NCBI GenBank assembly: GCA_041619555.1
Contig: JBFKDQ010000012.1
Coordinates: 7,939-71,938 of the forward strand
Origin: Oceanococcus sp041619555
Lineage (GTDB): Bacteria > Pseudomonadota > Gammaproteobacteria > Nevskiales > Oceanococcaceae
Direction: 5' to 3'
Length of the DNA stretch: 64,000 nt
This document shows, one piece after another, positions 8,686 through 17,597 of the stretch (its first letter is position 1; each line of letters starts with the position of its first letter). A program made the translations under genes and the position numbers. The notes beneath the pieces were generated by a model, which was given only the letters and a program-made list of their open reading frames with translations, searched no databases and was not told the DNA's origin.

Positions 8686-10572
8686 TTAGACCTCGGCGCG
8701 GTCGCCTTTCTCTTCCAGCCAGGCTTTGCGATCCGAGGCCCGTTTCTTGGCCAGCAGCATGTCCAACATGCCGCAGGCCAGCGCTTCATCGGCCAGATCC
8801 AGACGCACCAGTCGCCGGGTATCCGGCGCCATGGTGGTTTCCCTCAATTGCAGTGGGTTCATTTCGCCCAGACCCTTGAATCGAGTGACGTTGACTTTGC
8901 CGCGCAGTCCTTCGGCCCGGATCCGGTCGAGCACGCCCTGGCGCTCCGGCTCATCCAGGGCATAGAACACCCGTTTGCCGACATCAATCCGGTACAGCGG
9001 GGGCATTGCCACATAAATGTGCCCGCCATCCACCAAGGCGCGGAAATGGCGCAGGAACAGGGCACACAGCAGGGTCGCAATATGCAGTCCATCGGAATCC
9101 GCGTCGGCGAGGATGCAGATCTTGCCGTAGCGCAAGCCGGCGGCGGTTTCCGCCCCGAGATCCACGCCCAGGGCCACGGAAATGTCGTGAATTTCCTGCG
9201 ATGCGATCGCCACGTCGCTGTCGACTTCCCAGGTGTTCAGAATCTTGCCGCGCAGCGGCAGAATGGCCTGGAAGGTCCGGTCCCGGGCCTGCTTGGCTGA
9301 ACCACCGGCCGAGTCCCCCTCGACCAGAAACAGCTCGCTCTGGGCCGGATCACCAGACACGCAGTCGGCCAGCTTGCCCGGCAGAGCCGGGCCGCTGACC
9401 ACCCGTTTACGGGTCACTACCCGAGCCGCTTTAAGGCGTCGCTGAGCACAACTGATGACCCACTGGGCCAGCACGTCGGCGGTTTCGATATGCCGGTGCA
9501 ACCACAAGCTGGTCGCGTCTTTCACCACGCCGGAAACGAAGGCCGCGCATTCACGCGAACTCAGACGTTCCTTGGTCTGGCCGGCAAACTGCGGCTCTTC
9601 CAGCTTGACCGAAAGCACGTAGCTGACCCCGCTCCAGACGTCTTCCGGCGCCAGTTTGACGCCACGAGGCAGCAGATTGCGATTCTCGGAGAATTCACGC
9701 AGCGCCTCGGTCAGGCCGGTGCGCAGGCCATTGACATGGGTGCCGCCCTGGGCCGTCGGCACCAGATTGACGTAGCTTTCCGCCGGCCCCTCACCGCCAT
9801 TGGGCAACCACACCACGGCCCAGGAAGCCTCCTCATGCTCACCCGAAAATTCACCGGTCAAAGGCGTCGCCGGCAGGGCTTCCAGCCCGTCAAGCGCCTC
9901 CTCCAGGTAAGCGGTCAGACCGCCCTGATACAGCCAGGTCTCGGTTTCCCCGGTCGCATCATCCCGCAGGCTGACCTCCAGACCGGAGCACAGCACCGCC
10001 TTGGCGCGCAAGGCATGGCGCAATTTGGCCAAAGAAAACTTGCCGGAATCGAAGTAACTGGCGTCAGGCCAGAACCGCAAACGGGTTCCGCGCCGTTGTC
10101 TACCAACGGCCCCCACCACCTCCAGGTCGCGAACCTTGTCGCCATGTGCGAAACCGATGCTGTATTCCTGTCCGTTGCGCCACACCGTAACGTCCAGACG
10201 TTCCGACAGGGCATTGACCACCGACACCCCGACCCCATGCAAGCCGCCGGAATAGCGATAGTTTTCCTTGTTGAACTTGCCGCCGGCATGCAGGCGACCA
10301 AGAATCAATTCCACGCCCGGCACGCCTTCTTCGGGATGGATGTCCACCGGCATGCCGCGACCATCGTCCTCCACTTCCAGGGAGCCGTCGGCGTAGTGGG
10401 TCACCTGGATTTTCCGCGCATGGCCCTGCAAGGCCTCATCGACGCTGTTGTCAATGACTTCCTGCGCCAGGTGGTTCGGGCGCGAGGTGTCGGTAAACAT
10501 GCCCGGCCGGCGCTTGACCGGATCCAGGCCGGTCAGCAGTTCGATCGAGGCGGCGTTATAAACTTCGCTCAT
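8686..10572 (-). CDS. parE: ParE, topoisomerase IV subunit B
   Basis: 628 residues, usual size. GHKL ATPase domain with EVIDNSVDEAL (general base and Mg ligand), the DGRGMPVDIHPEEG segment and GGLHGVGVSVVNALS; then the transducer domain; then TOPRIM with ELFLVEGDSAGGSAK and the DADSDG acidic triad; and a C-terminal FKGLGEMN segment. The ATG at 10572 (MSEVYNAASIELL) is chosen because an AAGGA ribosome-binding site precedes it and it matches the family N-terminus; an in-frame start 48 bases upstream adds residues unlike the family. First gene of the parE-parC unit, divergent from xseB across 291 bases. Confidence 0.96.
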   Translation of the reverse strand: MSEVYNAASIELLTGLDPVKRRPGMFTDTSRPNHLAQEVIDNSVDEALQGHARKIQVTHYADGSLEVEDDGRGMPVDIHPEEGVPGVELILGRLHAGGKFNKENYRYSGGLHGVGVSVVNALSERLDVTVWRNGQEYSIGFAHGDKVRDLEVVGAVGRQRRGTRLRFWPDASYFDSGKFSLAKLRHALRAKAVLCSGLEVSLRDDATGETETWLYQGGLTAYLEEALDGLEALPATPLTGEFSGEHEEASWAVVWLPNGGEGPAESYVNLVPTAQGGTHVNGLRTGLTEALREFSENRNLLPRGVKLAPEDVWSGVSYVLSVKLEEPQFAGQTKERLSSRECAAFVSGVVKDATSLWLHRHIETADVLAQWVISCAQRRLKAARVVTRKRVVSGPALPGKLADCVSGDPAQSELFLVEGDSAGGSAKQARDRTFQAILPLRGKILNTWEVDSDVAIASQEIHDISVALGVDLGAETAAGLRYGKICILADADSDGLHIATLLCALFLRHFRALVDGGHIYVAMPPLYRIDVGKRVFYALDEPERQGVLDRIRAEGLRGKVNVTRFKGLGEMNPLQLRETTMAPDTRRLVRLDLADEALACGMLDMLLAKKRASDRKAWLEEKGDRAEV

Positions 10573-10754
10573 AATGTCCTTGATGATTGTGGCCTTGGCA
10601 CACAGCCAATCGGCTCGCAAGGCGCGGCACTATATCAAAGCTACCGGCGCAATTCGCCATTCATGCCGCCCCCGCCCACACCACCACAACGCCTCGGCTA
10701 CCGTGCCGACCAACGGCGCGATGCCTGCGGCCGATTGCGCTCGGCGGGGCGGCA

Positions 10755-10785
10755 GGCCCTCGCCGGCGGCCCTCGCCGGCGGCCC
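10755..10785. repeat. 13-bp tandem repeat, 2.4 copies, in parE-xseB intergenic region
   Basis: The unit GGCCCTCGCCGGC occurs at 10755-10767 and 10768-10780 and is followed by GGCCC. It lies in the 291-base divergent region between parE and xseB. I see no clear role; the rest of this gap shows only a weak TAAACT hexamer at 10809-10814 that could be a -10 box for xseB. Confidence 0.6.
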
Positions 10786-10863
10786 CCGCCTGCGGTGGCG
10801 ATATCGGTTAAACTGGGCTGCTGAACGCCTTGCCCTCGCTTCCTCAAACCACCCTGCCGACCC

Positions 10864-11121
10864 ATGTCCGAAGATGAATCCAAACTGGAGCTGTTTGAAG
10901 AACAGCTCGCCGAACTCGAAGCCCTGGTTCGCAATCTGGAGGCTGGCGAATCGCGCCTCGAAGATGCGGTACGGAATTTCGAACGGGGCGTCGAGCTGTC
11001 CAGAAATTGCGAGAATTTGCTCAAGCAGGCCGAACTTCGGGTCATGCAGCTGAGCACGGACGCCAATGGGGACGAACGGCTGCAGGACGCCCCGGATCTG
11101 GAAAAGGAAGCCCGTTCTTGA
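10864..11121 (+). CDS. xseB: XseB, exodeoxyribonuclease VII small subunit
   Basis: 85 residues. Exonuclease VII degrades single-stranded DNA in both directions; several small XseB subunits bind each XseA. The protein shows the family pattern, an acidic helical hairpin with LEALVRNLEAGE then LEDAVRNFERGVEL, ending with an acidic tail. It is first in the common xseB-ispA-dxs operon, and its stop overlaps the ispA start (TTGA at 11118-11121). xseA is not in the window. Confidence 0.93.
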   Translation: MSEDESKLELFEEQLAELEALVRNLEAGESRLEDAVRNFERGVELSRNCENLLKQAELRVMQLSTDANGDERLQDAPDLEKEARS

Positions 11122-12011
11122 CTGATTTCGAATGCTGGATGCAGGACTGCAGCCGTCGGGTCGAACGGGCGATCGAACGGCGCCTGCCGGGCACTGAGCT
11201 CTTTCCCCAACGCCTGCATGGGGCGATGCATTACGCCACCCTGAATGGCGGCAAGCATTTTCGCCCTTTGCTGATCTATGCCGCTGCAGAGGCCCTGGAC
11301 CTGGCAGCGGAACGGGTCGACGGACTGGCCGCGGCCATTGAGATGATCCACGCCTATTCCCTGGTCCATGATGACCTGCCGGCGATGGACGATGATCAAC
11401 TGCGACGCGGCAAAGCCACCTGCCACATCGCCTTCGACGAGGCGATCGCGATCCTGGCCGGGGACGCCCTGCAGGCTCTGGCCTTCCGCGTGCTGAGCCA
11501 GGATGACGGACTGCGCTGCGATGCCCAGGCGCGAATTCGGATCATTGCGCACATCGCCCAGGCGATCGGCTCGCACGGCATGGCGGGTGGCCAGGCCATC
11601 GACCTGGAATCGGAGGGCCAGCAGCTCAATGCCGCTGAACTCGAAGCGATGCACATCCACAAGACCGGAGCCCTGATCCGCGCCGCCGTCGTCACCGTCG
11701 CCTACACCGTACCGGATCTGCCCGTCACCACCGAGCAGGCTCTGGATCGTTACGCCAAGTGCGTGGGACTGGCCTTTCAAATTCATGACGACATCCTGGA
11801 TGAAACCAGCACAACAGACGAAATGGGCAAGAACGTGGGCGTCGATCGCGCACGCAGCAAAAACACCTATCCCACCCTGTTCGGCCTGAGCGAATCCGGA
11901 CGCATGGCCGCCGCCCTGATCGAAGAGGCGCAGTCGCAGCTCAAGATTCTGGGCGCCAAAGCCAGCCGTCTGCACGCCCTCGCCGACTTCGTCATACAGC
12001 GCCGCGGCTGA
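11118..12011 (+). CDS. ispA: IspA, farnesyl diphosphate synthase
   Basis: 297 residues, matching the approximately 299-residue E. coli enzyme. It condenses IPP with DMAPP and then GPP to give farnesyl diphosphate, the precursor of undecaprenyl phosphate and quinone side chains. First aspartate-rich motif HDDLPAMDDDQLRRG and second motif FQIHDDILDETS are intact, and GGKHFRP is the IPP-binding segment. The start is taken as TTG at 11118, because it overlaps the xseB stop (TTGA) and gives the family-length N-terminus; the next in-frame ATG, at 11139, would remove seven residues. It is coupled to xseB and followed by dxs. Confidence 0.94.
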   Translation: MTDFECWMQDCSRRVERAIERRLPGTELFPQRLHGAMHYATLNGGKHFRPLLIYAAAEALDLAAERVDGLAAAIEMIHAYSLVHDDLPAMDDDQLRRGKATCHIAFDEAIAILAGDALQALAFRVLSQDDGLRCDAQARIRIIAHIAQAIGSHGMAGGQAIDLESEGQQLNAAELEAMHIHKTGALIRAAVVTVAYTVPDLPVTTEQALDRYAKCVGLAFQIHDDILDETSTTDEMGKNVGVDRARSKNTYPTLFGLSESGRMAAALIEEAQSQLKILGAKASRLHALADFVIQRRG

Positions 12012-12065
12012 TTTGCCCTGGCTGCAACCGCGGCGGATAATCGCCGCCAAAATTCAAGGATCGAC

Positions 12066-13991
12066 ATGCCTTCCAAGATCGTGCCGACGGATTCCAGCTA
12101 CAGCCTTCTGGGGCAGGTCAAACTGCCGGAAAACCTGCGCCAGCTCGACCGCAGCGAACTGCCGCAACTGGCCGCCGAAGTGCGCCGCTGCCTGATTGAA
12201 ACCCTGGGCCGGATCGGCGGCCATTTCGGCGCCAATCTGGGCGCCGTCGAACTGGCGATTGCCCTGCACCATGCATTCGACACGCCAAACGACCGCATCA
12301 TCTGGGATGTCGGCCATCAGGCCTACCCGCACAAGATCCTCACCGGCCGTCGCGCACAACTCGACACCATCCGCAAGCTCGGTGGCCTCGCTCCCTTTCC
12401 CTGCCGGGATGAGAGCGAGTTCGATGCCTTCGGCGTCGGGCATTCCAGCACCTCCATCAGCGCCGCAGCGGGCATGGCGGCCGCCCAGAAAGTCACCGGC
12501 CAGAAACGTGCGGTGGTCGCCGTGATCGGGGATGGCGGCATGACGGCGGGGCTGGCGTTCGAGGCCCTCAACCATCTGGGCGCCACCGGCCTCGATGTGC
12601 TGGTCGTCTACAACGACAATGACATGTCGATTTCCGAGAATGTTGGCGGCCTGCGTGATCACTCCGCTCGCCTGGTCGAGCGTCTGGGCCAGGCACCGGC
12701 CACCGCATCCCTGCGGGAATCGGCCTTTGATCGACCGCAGGCCCAGAGAGATCGACCGTCCAGCAAGGATGCCGGCGCGCTATTCGAAACCCTGGGCGTC
12801 CACTACATGGCCCCGATAGACGGCCATGACATCGACGCCCTGCTGGACGCTCTGGCCATCGCGCGGCGCACACCCGGCCCGAAACTGCTCCATGTGCTGA
12901 CCGTCAAAGGACGCGGATTCGCGCCGGCCGAAGCGGCGCCGATCAAGTATCACGCGGTCCCTGGCTTCGACCCCGTGACCGGCGCCACACCACCGAAAAA
13001 ACCGCAGGCCAAACCCACCTACACCGAGGTTTTTTCCGACTGGATCTGCCAGATGGCCGAGCAGCACCCAGCCTTGGTCGCCATCACCCCGGCGATGCGT
13101 GAAGGCAGTGGGCTGACCGAATTTCAGCGCCGCTTCCCCGAACGCTATTTCGACGTCGCGATCGCCGAGCAGCATGCCGTCACGTTTGCGGCCGGCCTCG
13201 CCGCCGATGGTGCCAAACCGGTGGTCGCCATCTATTCCAGCTTTCTCCAGCGCGCCTATGACCAGTTGATTCACGACGTCGCCCTGCAGAATCTACCGGT
13301 GCTGTTCGCAATCGACCGCGGCGGACTGGTGGGCGGCGATGGCGCCACCCACCACGGCGCCTTCGATCTGAGCTATCTGCGCTGCATTCCCAACATGGTG
13401 GTGATGGCGCCCTCGGACGAGAACGACTGCCAGCGCATGCTTTCCACCGGCCTGGCGCACGCCGGCCCCAGCGCCGTGCGTTACCCGCGCGGCACCGGTC
13501 CCGGTGTGGAGCTGGGCGGCGACGTCAAGCCCCTGCCCATCGGCAAGGGACGCATCGTCCGCCAGGGCAAAGGACGGCGCAAGCCGCGTGTCGCCATCCT
13601 CAGCTTCGGCCCGATGCTGAAGCCGGCGCTGGAAGCCGGCGACATCCTGGATGCCGATGTGGTCGACATGCGCTTTGTCAAACCTCTGGACGAACGCCTC
13701 ATTCTGGATATGGCGAACCAGAATGACCTGATCGTCACGCTGGAGGATAATGCCCTGCCCGGCGGCGCTGGCAGCGGGATCAATGAGGTGCTGCTGGCGC
13801 AGCATGATCAGGTCCGGGTCTTGAACCTGGGCCTGCCCGATCAGTTCGTCGAACATGGCGAACGAGAGGAACTGCTGCAGCAATGCGGACTGGATACCGG
13901 CGGCATCCTGCGCGCGATTCGCAAACGCCTGCGTGCCCGCGACCTGGACACCGCCTTGCCGGACGCAGATTTTGATAGTGTACGGGCCTGA
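12066..13991 (+). CDS. dxs: Dxs, 1-deoxy-D-xylulose-5-phosphate synthase
   Basis: 641 residues, ThDP-dependent enzyme that joins pyruvate and glyceraldehyde 3-phosphate, the first step of the non-mevalonate isoprenoid pathway. Seen: substrate-side His in VGHQAYPHK, the ThDP-binding GDG...ND motif (IGDGGMTAGLAFEAL to YNDNDMSISEN), the catalytic Glu in IAEQHAVTFAAGLA, and the transketolase C-terminal domain. An AAGGA ribosome site lies before the ATG. Third gene of xseB-ispA-dxs, 54 bases after ispA, so enzymes for the start and middle of the pathway are co-expressed. Confidence 0.97.
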   Translation: MPSKIVPTDSSYSLLGQVKLPENLRQLDRSELPQLAAEVRRCLIETLGRIGGHFGANLGAVELAIALHHAFDTPNDRIIWDVGHQAYPHKILTGRRAQLDTIRKLGGLAPFPCRDESEFDAFGVGHSSTSISAAAGMAAAQKVTGQKRAVVAVIGDGGMTAGLAFEALNHLGATGLDVLVVYNDNDMSISENVGGLRDHSARLVERLGQAPATASLRESAFDRPQAQRDRPSSKDAGALFETLGVHYMAPIDGHDIDALLDALAIARRTPGPKLLHVLTVKGRGFAPAEAAPIKYHAVPGFDPVTGATPPKKPQAKPTYTEVFSDWICQMAEQHPALVAITPAMREGSGLTEFQRRFPERYFDVAIAEQHAVTFAAGLAADGAKPVVAIYSSFLQRAYDQLIHDVALQNLPVLFAIDRGGLVGGDGATHHGAFDLSYLRCIPNMVVMAPSDENDCQRMLSTGLAHAGPSAVRYPRGTGPGVELGGDVKPLPIGKGRIVRQGKGRRKPRVAILSFGPMLKPALEAGDILDADVVDMRFVKPLDERLILDMANQNDLIVTLEDNALPGGAGSGINEVLLAQHDQVRVLNLGLPDQFVEHGEREELLQQCGLDTGGILRAIRKRLRARDLDTALPDADFDSVRA

Positions 13992-14079
13992 AGACTGAAC
14001 TTTTTCCCTTTTATCAGAATCAAATCAGCTGCCCTTATTTTTTGAACCACGGACCCGCAAACCCCATCTGGAGGCCTTA

Positions 14080-14769
14080 ATGGACCCGTATCGCAGTACC
14101 GCAACATCTCCGATCAGCAACAGCAGTTCAGCCGGCGATCTGCTCGCCACCCACAAGGTGCTACGCAACACCTATCTCCTGCTGTCCCTGACCTTGCTGT
14201 TCAGTGCTTTCACCGCCTATCTGGGCATGAGCCTGAATTTTGGCGGCTTTGGCATCATCGGTTTCTTCATCGGCGCCTATGGCCTGATGTTCCTGACCAG
14301 CAAGTTCCAGAACAGCATCTGGGGCCTGCCCTGCGCCTTCGGTTTCACCGGCTTCATGGGCCTGACCCTGGGGCCGATTCTGAGCACCTACCTGCGGGCC
14401 CTGCCCAATGGCGGTGAACTGATCATGACCGCCCTGGGTGGAACCGGCCTGATCTTCATGGGCCTGTCGGCCTATGCCCTGAGCTCGGGCAAGCGCTTCA
14501 GCAACCTGGGTGCCAGCATGGTGGCCCTGGGATTGGTGGCGATGGTCGCCATGATCGCCAATCTGTTCCTGCAGTTGCCGATGCTGGCGCTGGTCGTGTC
14601 TTCGCTGTTCATGATTTTCTCCAGCATGGTCATCCTGTACCAGACCGGCGAGATCGTGCATGGCGGCGAAACCAACTACATCAGCGCGACCGTCTCGCTC
14701 TACGTCAGCATCTACAACATCTTCCTCAGCCTGCTGCAGATTCTTGGCCTGACCGGCGGCGACGAGTAG
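14080..14769 (+). CDS. Bax inhibitor-1 (YccA/YbhL) family membrane protein
   Basis: 229 residues with about seven hydrophobic segments after a polar N-terminus of some 30 residues; the pattern GPILSTYL and the C-terminal SLYVSIYNIFLSLLQILG segment are typical of UPF0005/BI-1 proteins. E. coli YccA of this family interacts with and modulates the FtsH protease, and other members are pH-sensitive calcium leak channels; which applies here is unknown. A strong GGAGG ribosome site precedes the ATG. It is a single gene ended by a clear terminator. Confidence 0.9.
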   Translation: MDPYRSTATSPISNSSSAGDLLATHKVLRNTYLLLSLTLLFSAFTAYLGMSLNFGGFGIIGFFIGAYGLMFLTSKFQNSIWGLPCAFGFTGFMGLTLGPILSTYLRALPNGGELIMTALGGTGLIFMGLSAYALSSGKRFSNLGASMVALGLVAMVAMIANLFLQLPMLALVVSSLFMIFSSMVILYQTGEIVHGGETNYISATVSLYVSIYNIFLSLLQILGLTGGDE

Positions 14770-14786
14770 ATCCGCATCACAAGGAC

Positions 14787-14812
14787 AAAAGGCCCCTTCC
14801 GGGGCCTTTTTT
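14787..14812 (+). terminator. Rho-independent terminator
   Basis: AAAAGGCCCC, loop TTCC, GGGGCCTTTTTT: a strong GC stem closed by A/T pairs and followed by a T run, 18 bases after the stop of the BI-1 family gene. Because the stem is flanked by A and T runs it can also serve the converging cysG transcript. Confidence 0.92.
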
Positions 14813-14830
14813 ATGCCCGCGTGGCCGTCA

Positions 14831-16228
14831 TCAACCAGCACCGCGCCAGTTCAGTTGGCGCTGCAGTTGCACCACCTGACCAACGATCAGCAGACCGGGG
14901 CCGTCGATCGACAGCGCCGCAACCGCATCCGGCAAACTCGCCACAGTGGCCACCACATTGCGCTGATCGGGGCGCGTGCCATTGAAAATGACAGCGGCAG
15001 GCCAGTCAGCGGCCAACCCGGCTTCGACCAGGGCAGCACAAATCTGCGGCAGCATGCCGACGCCCATGTAGATGACCACGGTCTGATTCGGCTGCGCGAG
15101 CTGCTTCCAGTCCAGCGCCAGGCGGCCATCAGCCCGCGGATGACCGGTGACAAACACGCAGCTCTGGGCATGATCACGATGGGTCAGCGGAATCCCGGCA
15201 TAAGCCGAACATCCCAGCGCCGCACTGATGCCGGGCACCACTTGAAAAGGGATCCCCGCGGCCATCAGCTCTTCGATCTCTTCGCCGCCGCGCCCGAACA
15301 TGAAGGGGTCCCCTCCTTTCAGACGCAGCACACGGTGGCCCTCCCGCGCGAGCCGTACCAGCAACTGATTGATCTCTTCCTGCGGCAGGGTGTGGTTGCG
15401 CCGTCGCTTGCCCACATCGATGCGCTCTGCATCGCGCCGGACCAGATCAAGGATGGCCGCCGGAATCAGGCGGTCGTACAGCACCACATCGGCATGCTGC
15501 ATCAAACGGTGAGCGCGTAGGGTCAGCAGATCCGGATCGCCCGGCCCCACCCCGACCAGGAAAACCTCGCCCGCCGGCATGGTCTCGGCCTGTGCCGCAG
15601 CCAGCTGCGATTGCAGCAATTCACGGGCACCGGCCTCTTCACCAGAAACGATTCTTTCGGCCATAGGACCATCGAAAATGCCCTCCCAGAAACGCAGACG
15701 GCGTGCCGGTTCCGGCAAGCGCTCGCTGACATGCTTGCGCAGACCTCCCGCCAGGCGGGCCAGGCGACCATAGCCGGCCGGCAGCATTTTTTCGATCTGA
15801 TCGCGCAGGCGCCGCGCCAGCACCGGCGCGGTGCCGCCGCTCGACAAGGCCACCACAATCGGCGAGCGGTCGACAATCGCCGGCATGATCGCGGTCGACG
15901 AGCCCGCATCATCGACGACGTTCGCTGGAACACCACGACTGCGGGCAATGCTGGCCACCTGGCGATTCACGCCAGGGTTGTCGGTCGCGGCGATGACCAG
16001 CACCGGTGCGCCGAAACATCCGGCATCGAACTGACCCTGATCCCAGCTGATCTCGCCAAGTTGGACACGATGCTGCAACTCCTCGCACAGACGCTCGGCC
16101 ACCAGATGAATCCTGGGCCCGCCCTTGAGCAGGAGACGCACCTTGCGCGCGGCGATTTCGCCGCCGCCGACGACCAGCACCTCGCGACCGGCCAGCCGCA
16201 TGAATATCGGGAAAAACTCCACCTGCAT
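14831..16228 (-). CDS. cysG: CysG, siroheme synthase (trifunctional)
   Basis: 465 residues. The N-terminal half (about 1-210) is the precorrin-2 dehydrogenase/sirohydrochlorin ferrochelatase, with the NAD site VVGGGEIAARK and the catalytic-region VVDDAGSSTAIMP; the C-terminal half (about 215-460) is the uroporphyrinogen-III methyltransferase, with VGVGPGDPDLLTLRA, LKGGDPFMFGRGGEE and LTHRDHAQS. It makes siroheme for the sulfite reductase encoded next door (cysI). A GATAAT hexamer at 16260-16255 upstream could be its -10 box. It is divergent from cysB. Confidence 0.96.
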   Translation of the reverse strand: MQVEFFPIFMRLAGREVLVVGGGEIAARKVRLLLKGGPRIHLVAERLCEELQHRVQLGEISWDQGQFDAGCFGAPVLVIAATDNPGVNRQVASIARSRGVPANVVDDAGSSTAIMPAIVDRSPIVVALSSGGTAPVLARRLRDQIEKMLPAGYGRLARLAGGLRKHVSERLPEPARRLRFWEGIFDGPMAERIVSGEEAGARELLQSQLAAAQAETMPAGEVFLVGVGPGDPDLLTLRAHRLMQHADVVLYDRLIPAAILDLVRRDAERIDVGKRRRNHTLPQEEINQLLVRLAREGHRVLRLKGGDPFMFGRGGEEIEELMAAGIPFQVVPGISAALGCSAYAGIPLTHRDHAQSCVFVTGHPRADGRLALDWKQLAQPNQTVVIYMGVGMLPQICAALVEAGLAADWPAAVIFNGTRPDQRNVVATVASLPDAVAALSIDGPGLLIVGQVVQLQRQLNWRGAG

Positions 16229-16344
16229 CCGCCTGTTGCCTGAAATCCGGGCGCATTATCGCAGCTTGCCGCCGCGCGCCTCGCAATTCGCCCGGATTTT
16301 GTCCAGACTAATGTGCTTTGGCCGAACGAGAAGCAGGACACACG

Positions 16345-16500
16345 ATGGTGGATCGCGCAGTTGCAGTTGCGCCCGGTCTTGTTTGGCAACCGGGCTACGC
16401 CTTCGATGTCCGACAGGTCCGAAACTGTGACCCGGTACTGTCCCGCTTGGGTGCCAATGCCACGGTCGTAGGCCTGCGCCTGACACCGGAACCGGCATGA
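16345..16500 (+). CDS. Possible 51-residue ORF coupled to cysB
   Basis: A short frame starting ATG at 16345 (or TTG at 16318 for 60 residues) ends in a TGA that overlaps the cysB ATG (ATGA, 16497-16500). The peptide reads MVDRAVAVAPGLVWQPGYAF at its start and has no signal peptide, Cys cluster or domain I recognise. It could be a real small gene, a translated leader that feeds ribosomes into cysB, or chance. The stop-start overlap is the only real support. Confidence 0.3.
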   Translation: MVDRAVAVAPGLVWQPGYAFDVRQVRNCDPVLSRLGANATVVGLRLTPEPA

Positions 16501-17477
16501 AGCTGCGCCAGCTCATCTACATCCGTGAAGTCGCCCGCTGCAATCTGAACATCACCGCGGCAGCCGAGCATCTGTTCACCTCCCAGCCAGGCATCTCCAA
16601 ACAGATCAAACAGCTCGAAGACGAACTGGGGGTCGAAATTTTTGCCCGCAACGGCAAGCACCTAGCGGCCATCACACCAGCGGGCCAGAAGATTTTGGAA
16701 GTCGCCGAACGCGTGATCCAGGACACCGACAATATCCAGAGCGTCGCCGACGAGTTTCGCGCCTCCGACCGCGGCCAGCTCAGCATCGCCACCACCCATA
16801 CCCAGGCGCGCTATGCGCTGCCTTCCACGGTCAAGCGCTTCAAGCAGGCCTACCCCGAGGTCACCCTGCATCTGCATCAGGGCTCGCCGCCACAGATTGC
16901 CCGCCTCGCCGCCAGTGGTGACGCCGATTTCGCCATCGCCACCGAGGCGATGGAACACTTCGACGAATTGATCATGCTGCCCTGCTACCACTGGAACCGC
17001 TGCATTCTCGTGCCCCCACATCATCCGCTGACCCATCTTGAAACGGTGGCACTCAGCGATCTGGCACGGCACCCGATCGTCACCTACACGTTTGGTTTCA
17101 CCGGGCGCTCCAAGCTCGACCAGGCATTCAGCGCACGTGGACTCAAGCCGAATGTGGTGCTGACCGCAGTCGATGCCGATGTGATCAAGACCTATGTGCG
17201 TCTCGGACTCGGCATCGGCATCGTCGCGAACATGGCCTATGACGCCAACCAGGACGCCTACCTGGTGCGCATCGATGCCGCTCATCTGTTCAGTGCCAGC
17301 ACGACCCACATCGGCTTCCGGCGCGGCCTGTTCCTGCGTGCTTACATGTACGAGTTCATCCGCATGTTCGCGCCCCACCTGGATGCCGGCATCATCGACC
17401 GCATGGGCGCCATTGCCGAACCGGCGCAACGTCGGGAACAAAGCCAGATGCTGAAGGCGCAACTCGGGACCATCTAA
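16497..17477 (+). CDS. cysB: CysB, LysR-type regulator of cysteine biosynthesis
   Basis: 326 residues. N-terminal winged helix-turn-helix MKLRQLIYIREVARCNLNIT...SQPGISKQIKQLEDELG, then a periplasmic-binding-like effector domain that in E. coli senses N-acetylserine, with sulfide as anti-inducer. The TTHTQARYALP segment is typical of CysB rather than general LysR proteins. It precedes cysI, across an unusually AT-rich gap of 120 bases that is the likely binding site. It probably activates cysI and perhaps cysG. Confidence 0.94.
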   Translation: MKLRQLIYIREVARCNLNITAAAEHLFTSQPGISKQIKQLEDELGVEIFARNGKHLAAITPAGQKILEVAERVIQDTDNIQSVADEFRASDRGQLSIATTHTQARYALPSTVKRFKQAYPEVTLHLHQGSPPQIARLAASGDADFAIATEAMEHFDELIMLPCYHWNRCILVPPHHPLTHLETVALSDLARHPIVTYTFGFTGRSKLDQAFSARGLKPNVVLTAVDADVIKTYVRLGLGIGIVANMAYDANQDAYLVRIDAAHLFSASTTHIGFRRGLFLRAYMYEFIRMFAPHLDAGIIDRMGAIAEPAQRREQSQMLKAQLGTI

Positions 17478-17597
17478 CAGCTTAATTACCAATAGTTATA
17501 TAAATAATTTTATTTTGCGCTTTTGAGCATAAAGCTGCGCTGTTATGCTTGCCGGCTCCATGCGCTCAATACCTGATTTCAGGCCCGCCACCCCCTC
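17478..17597 (+). promoter_or_regulatory. AT-rich cysB-cysI intergenic region, probable CysB-activated promoter
   Basis: The stretch 17481-17520 is strongly AT-rich (runs such as TTATATAAATAATTTTATTT) in an otherwise GC-rich window, as expected for a LysR-type activator site. A possible core promoter follows: TTTGAG at 17522-17527, 16 bases, TATGCT at 17544-17549. The cysI ATG is at 17598. The CysB link is inferred from gene order. Confidence 0.5.

Noticed and set aside
7321..9300. 659-codon open frame on the plus strand
   Set aside because: It lies antisense to parC and the end of parE, has no family motifs and is rich in His, Gln and Arg, as expected for the reverse complement of GC-rich genes.
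10755..10785. Tandem repeat considered as a CRISPR or integration feature
   Set aside because: Only 2.4 copies of a 13-bp GC-rich unit with no spacers; too small for either.
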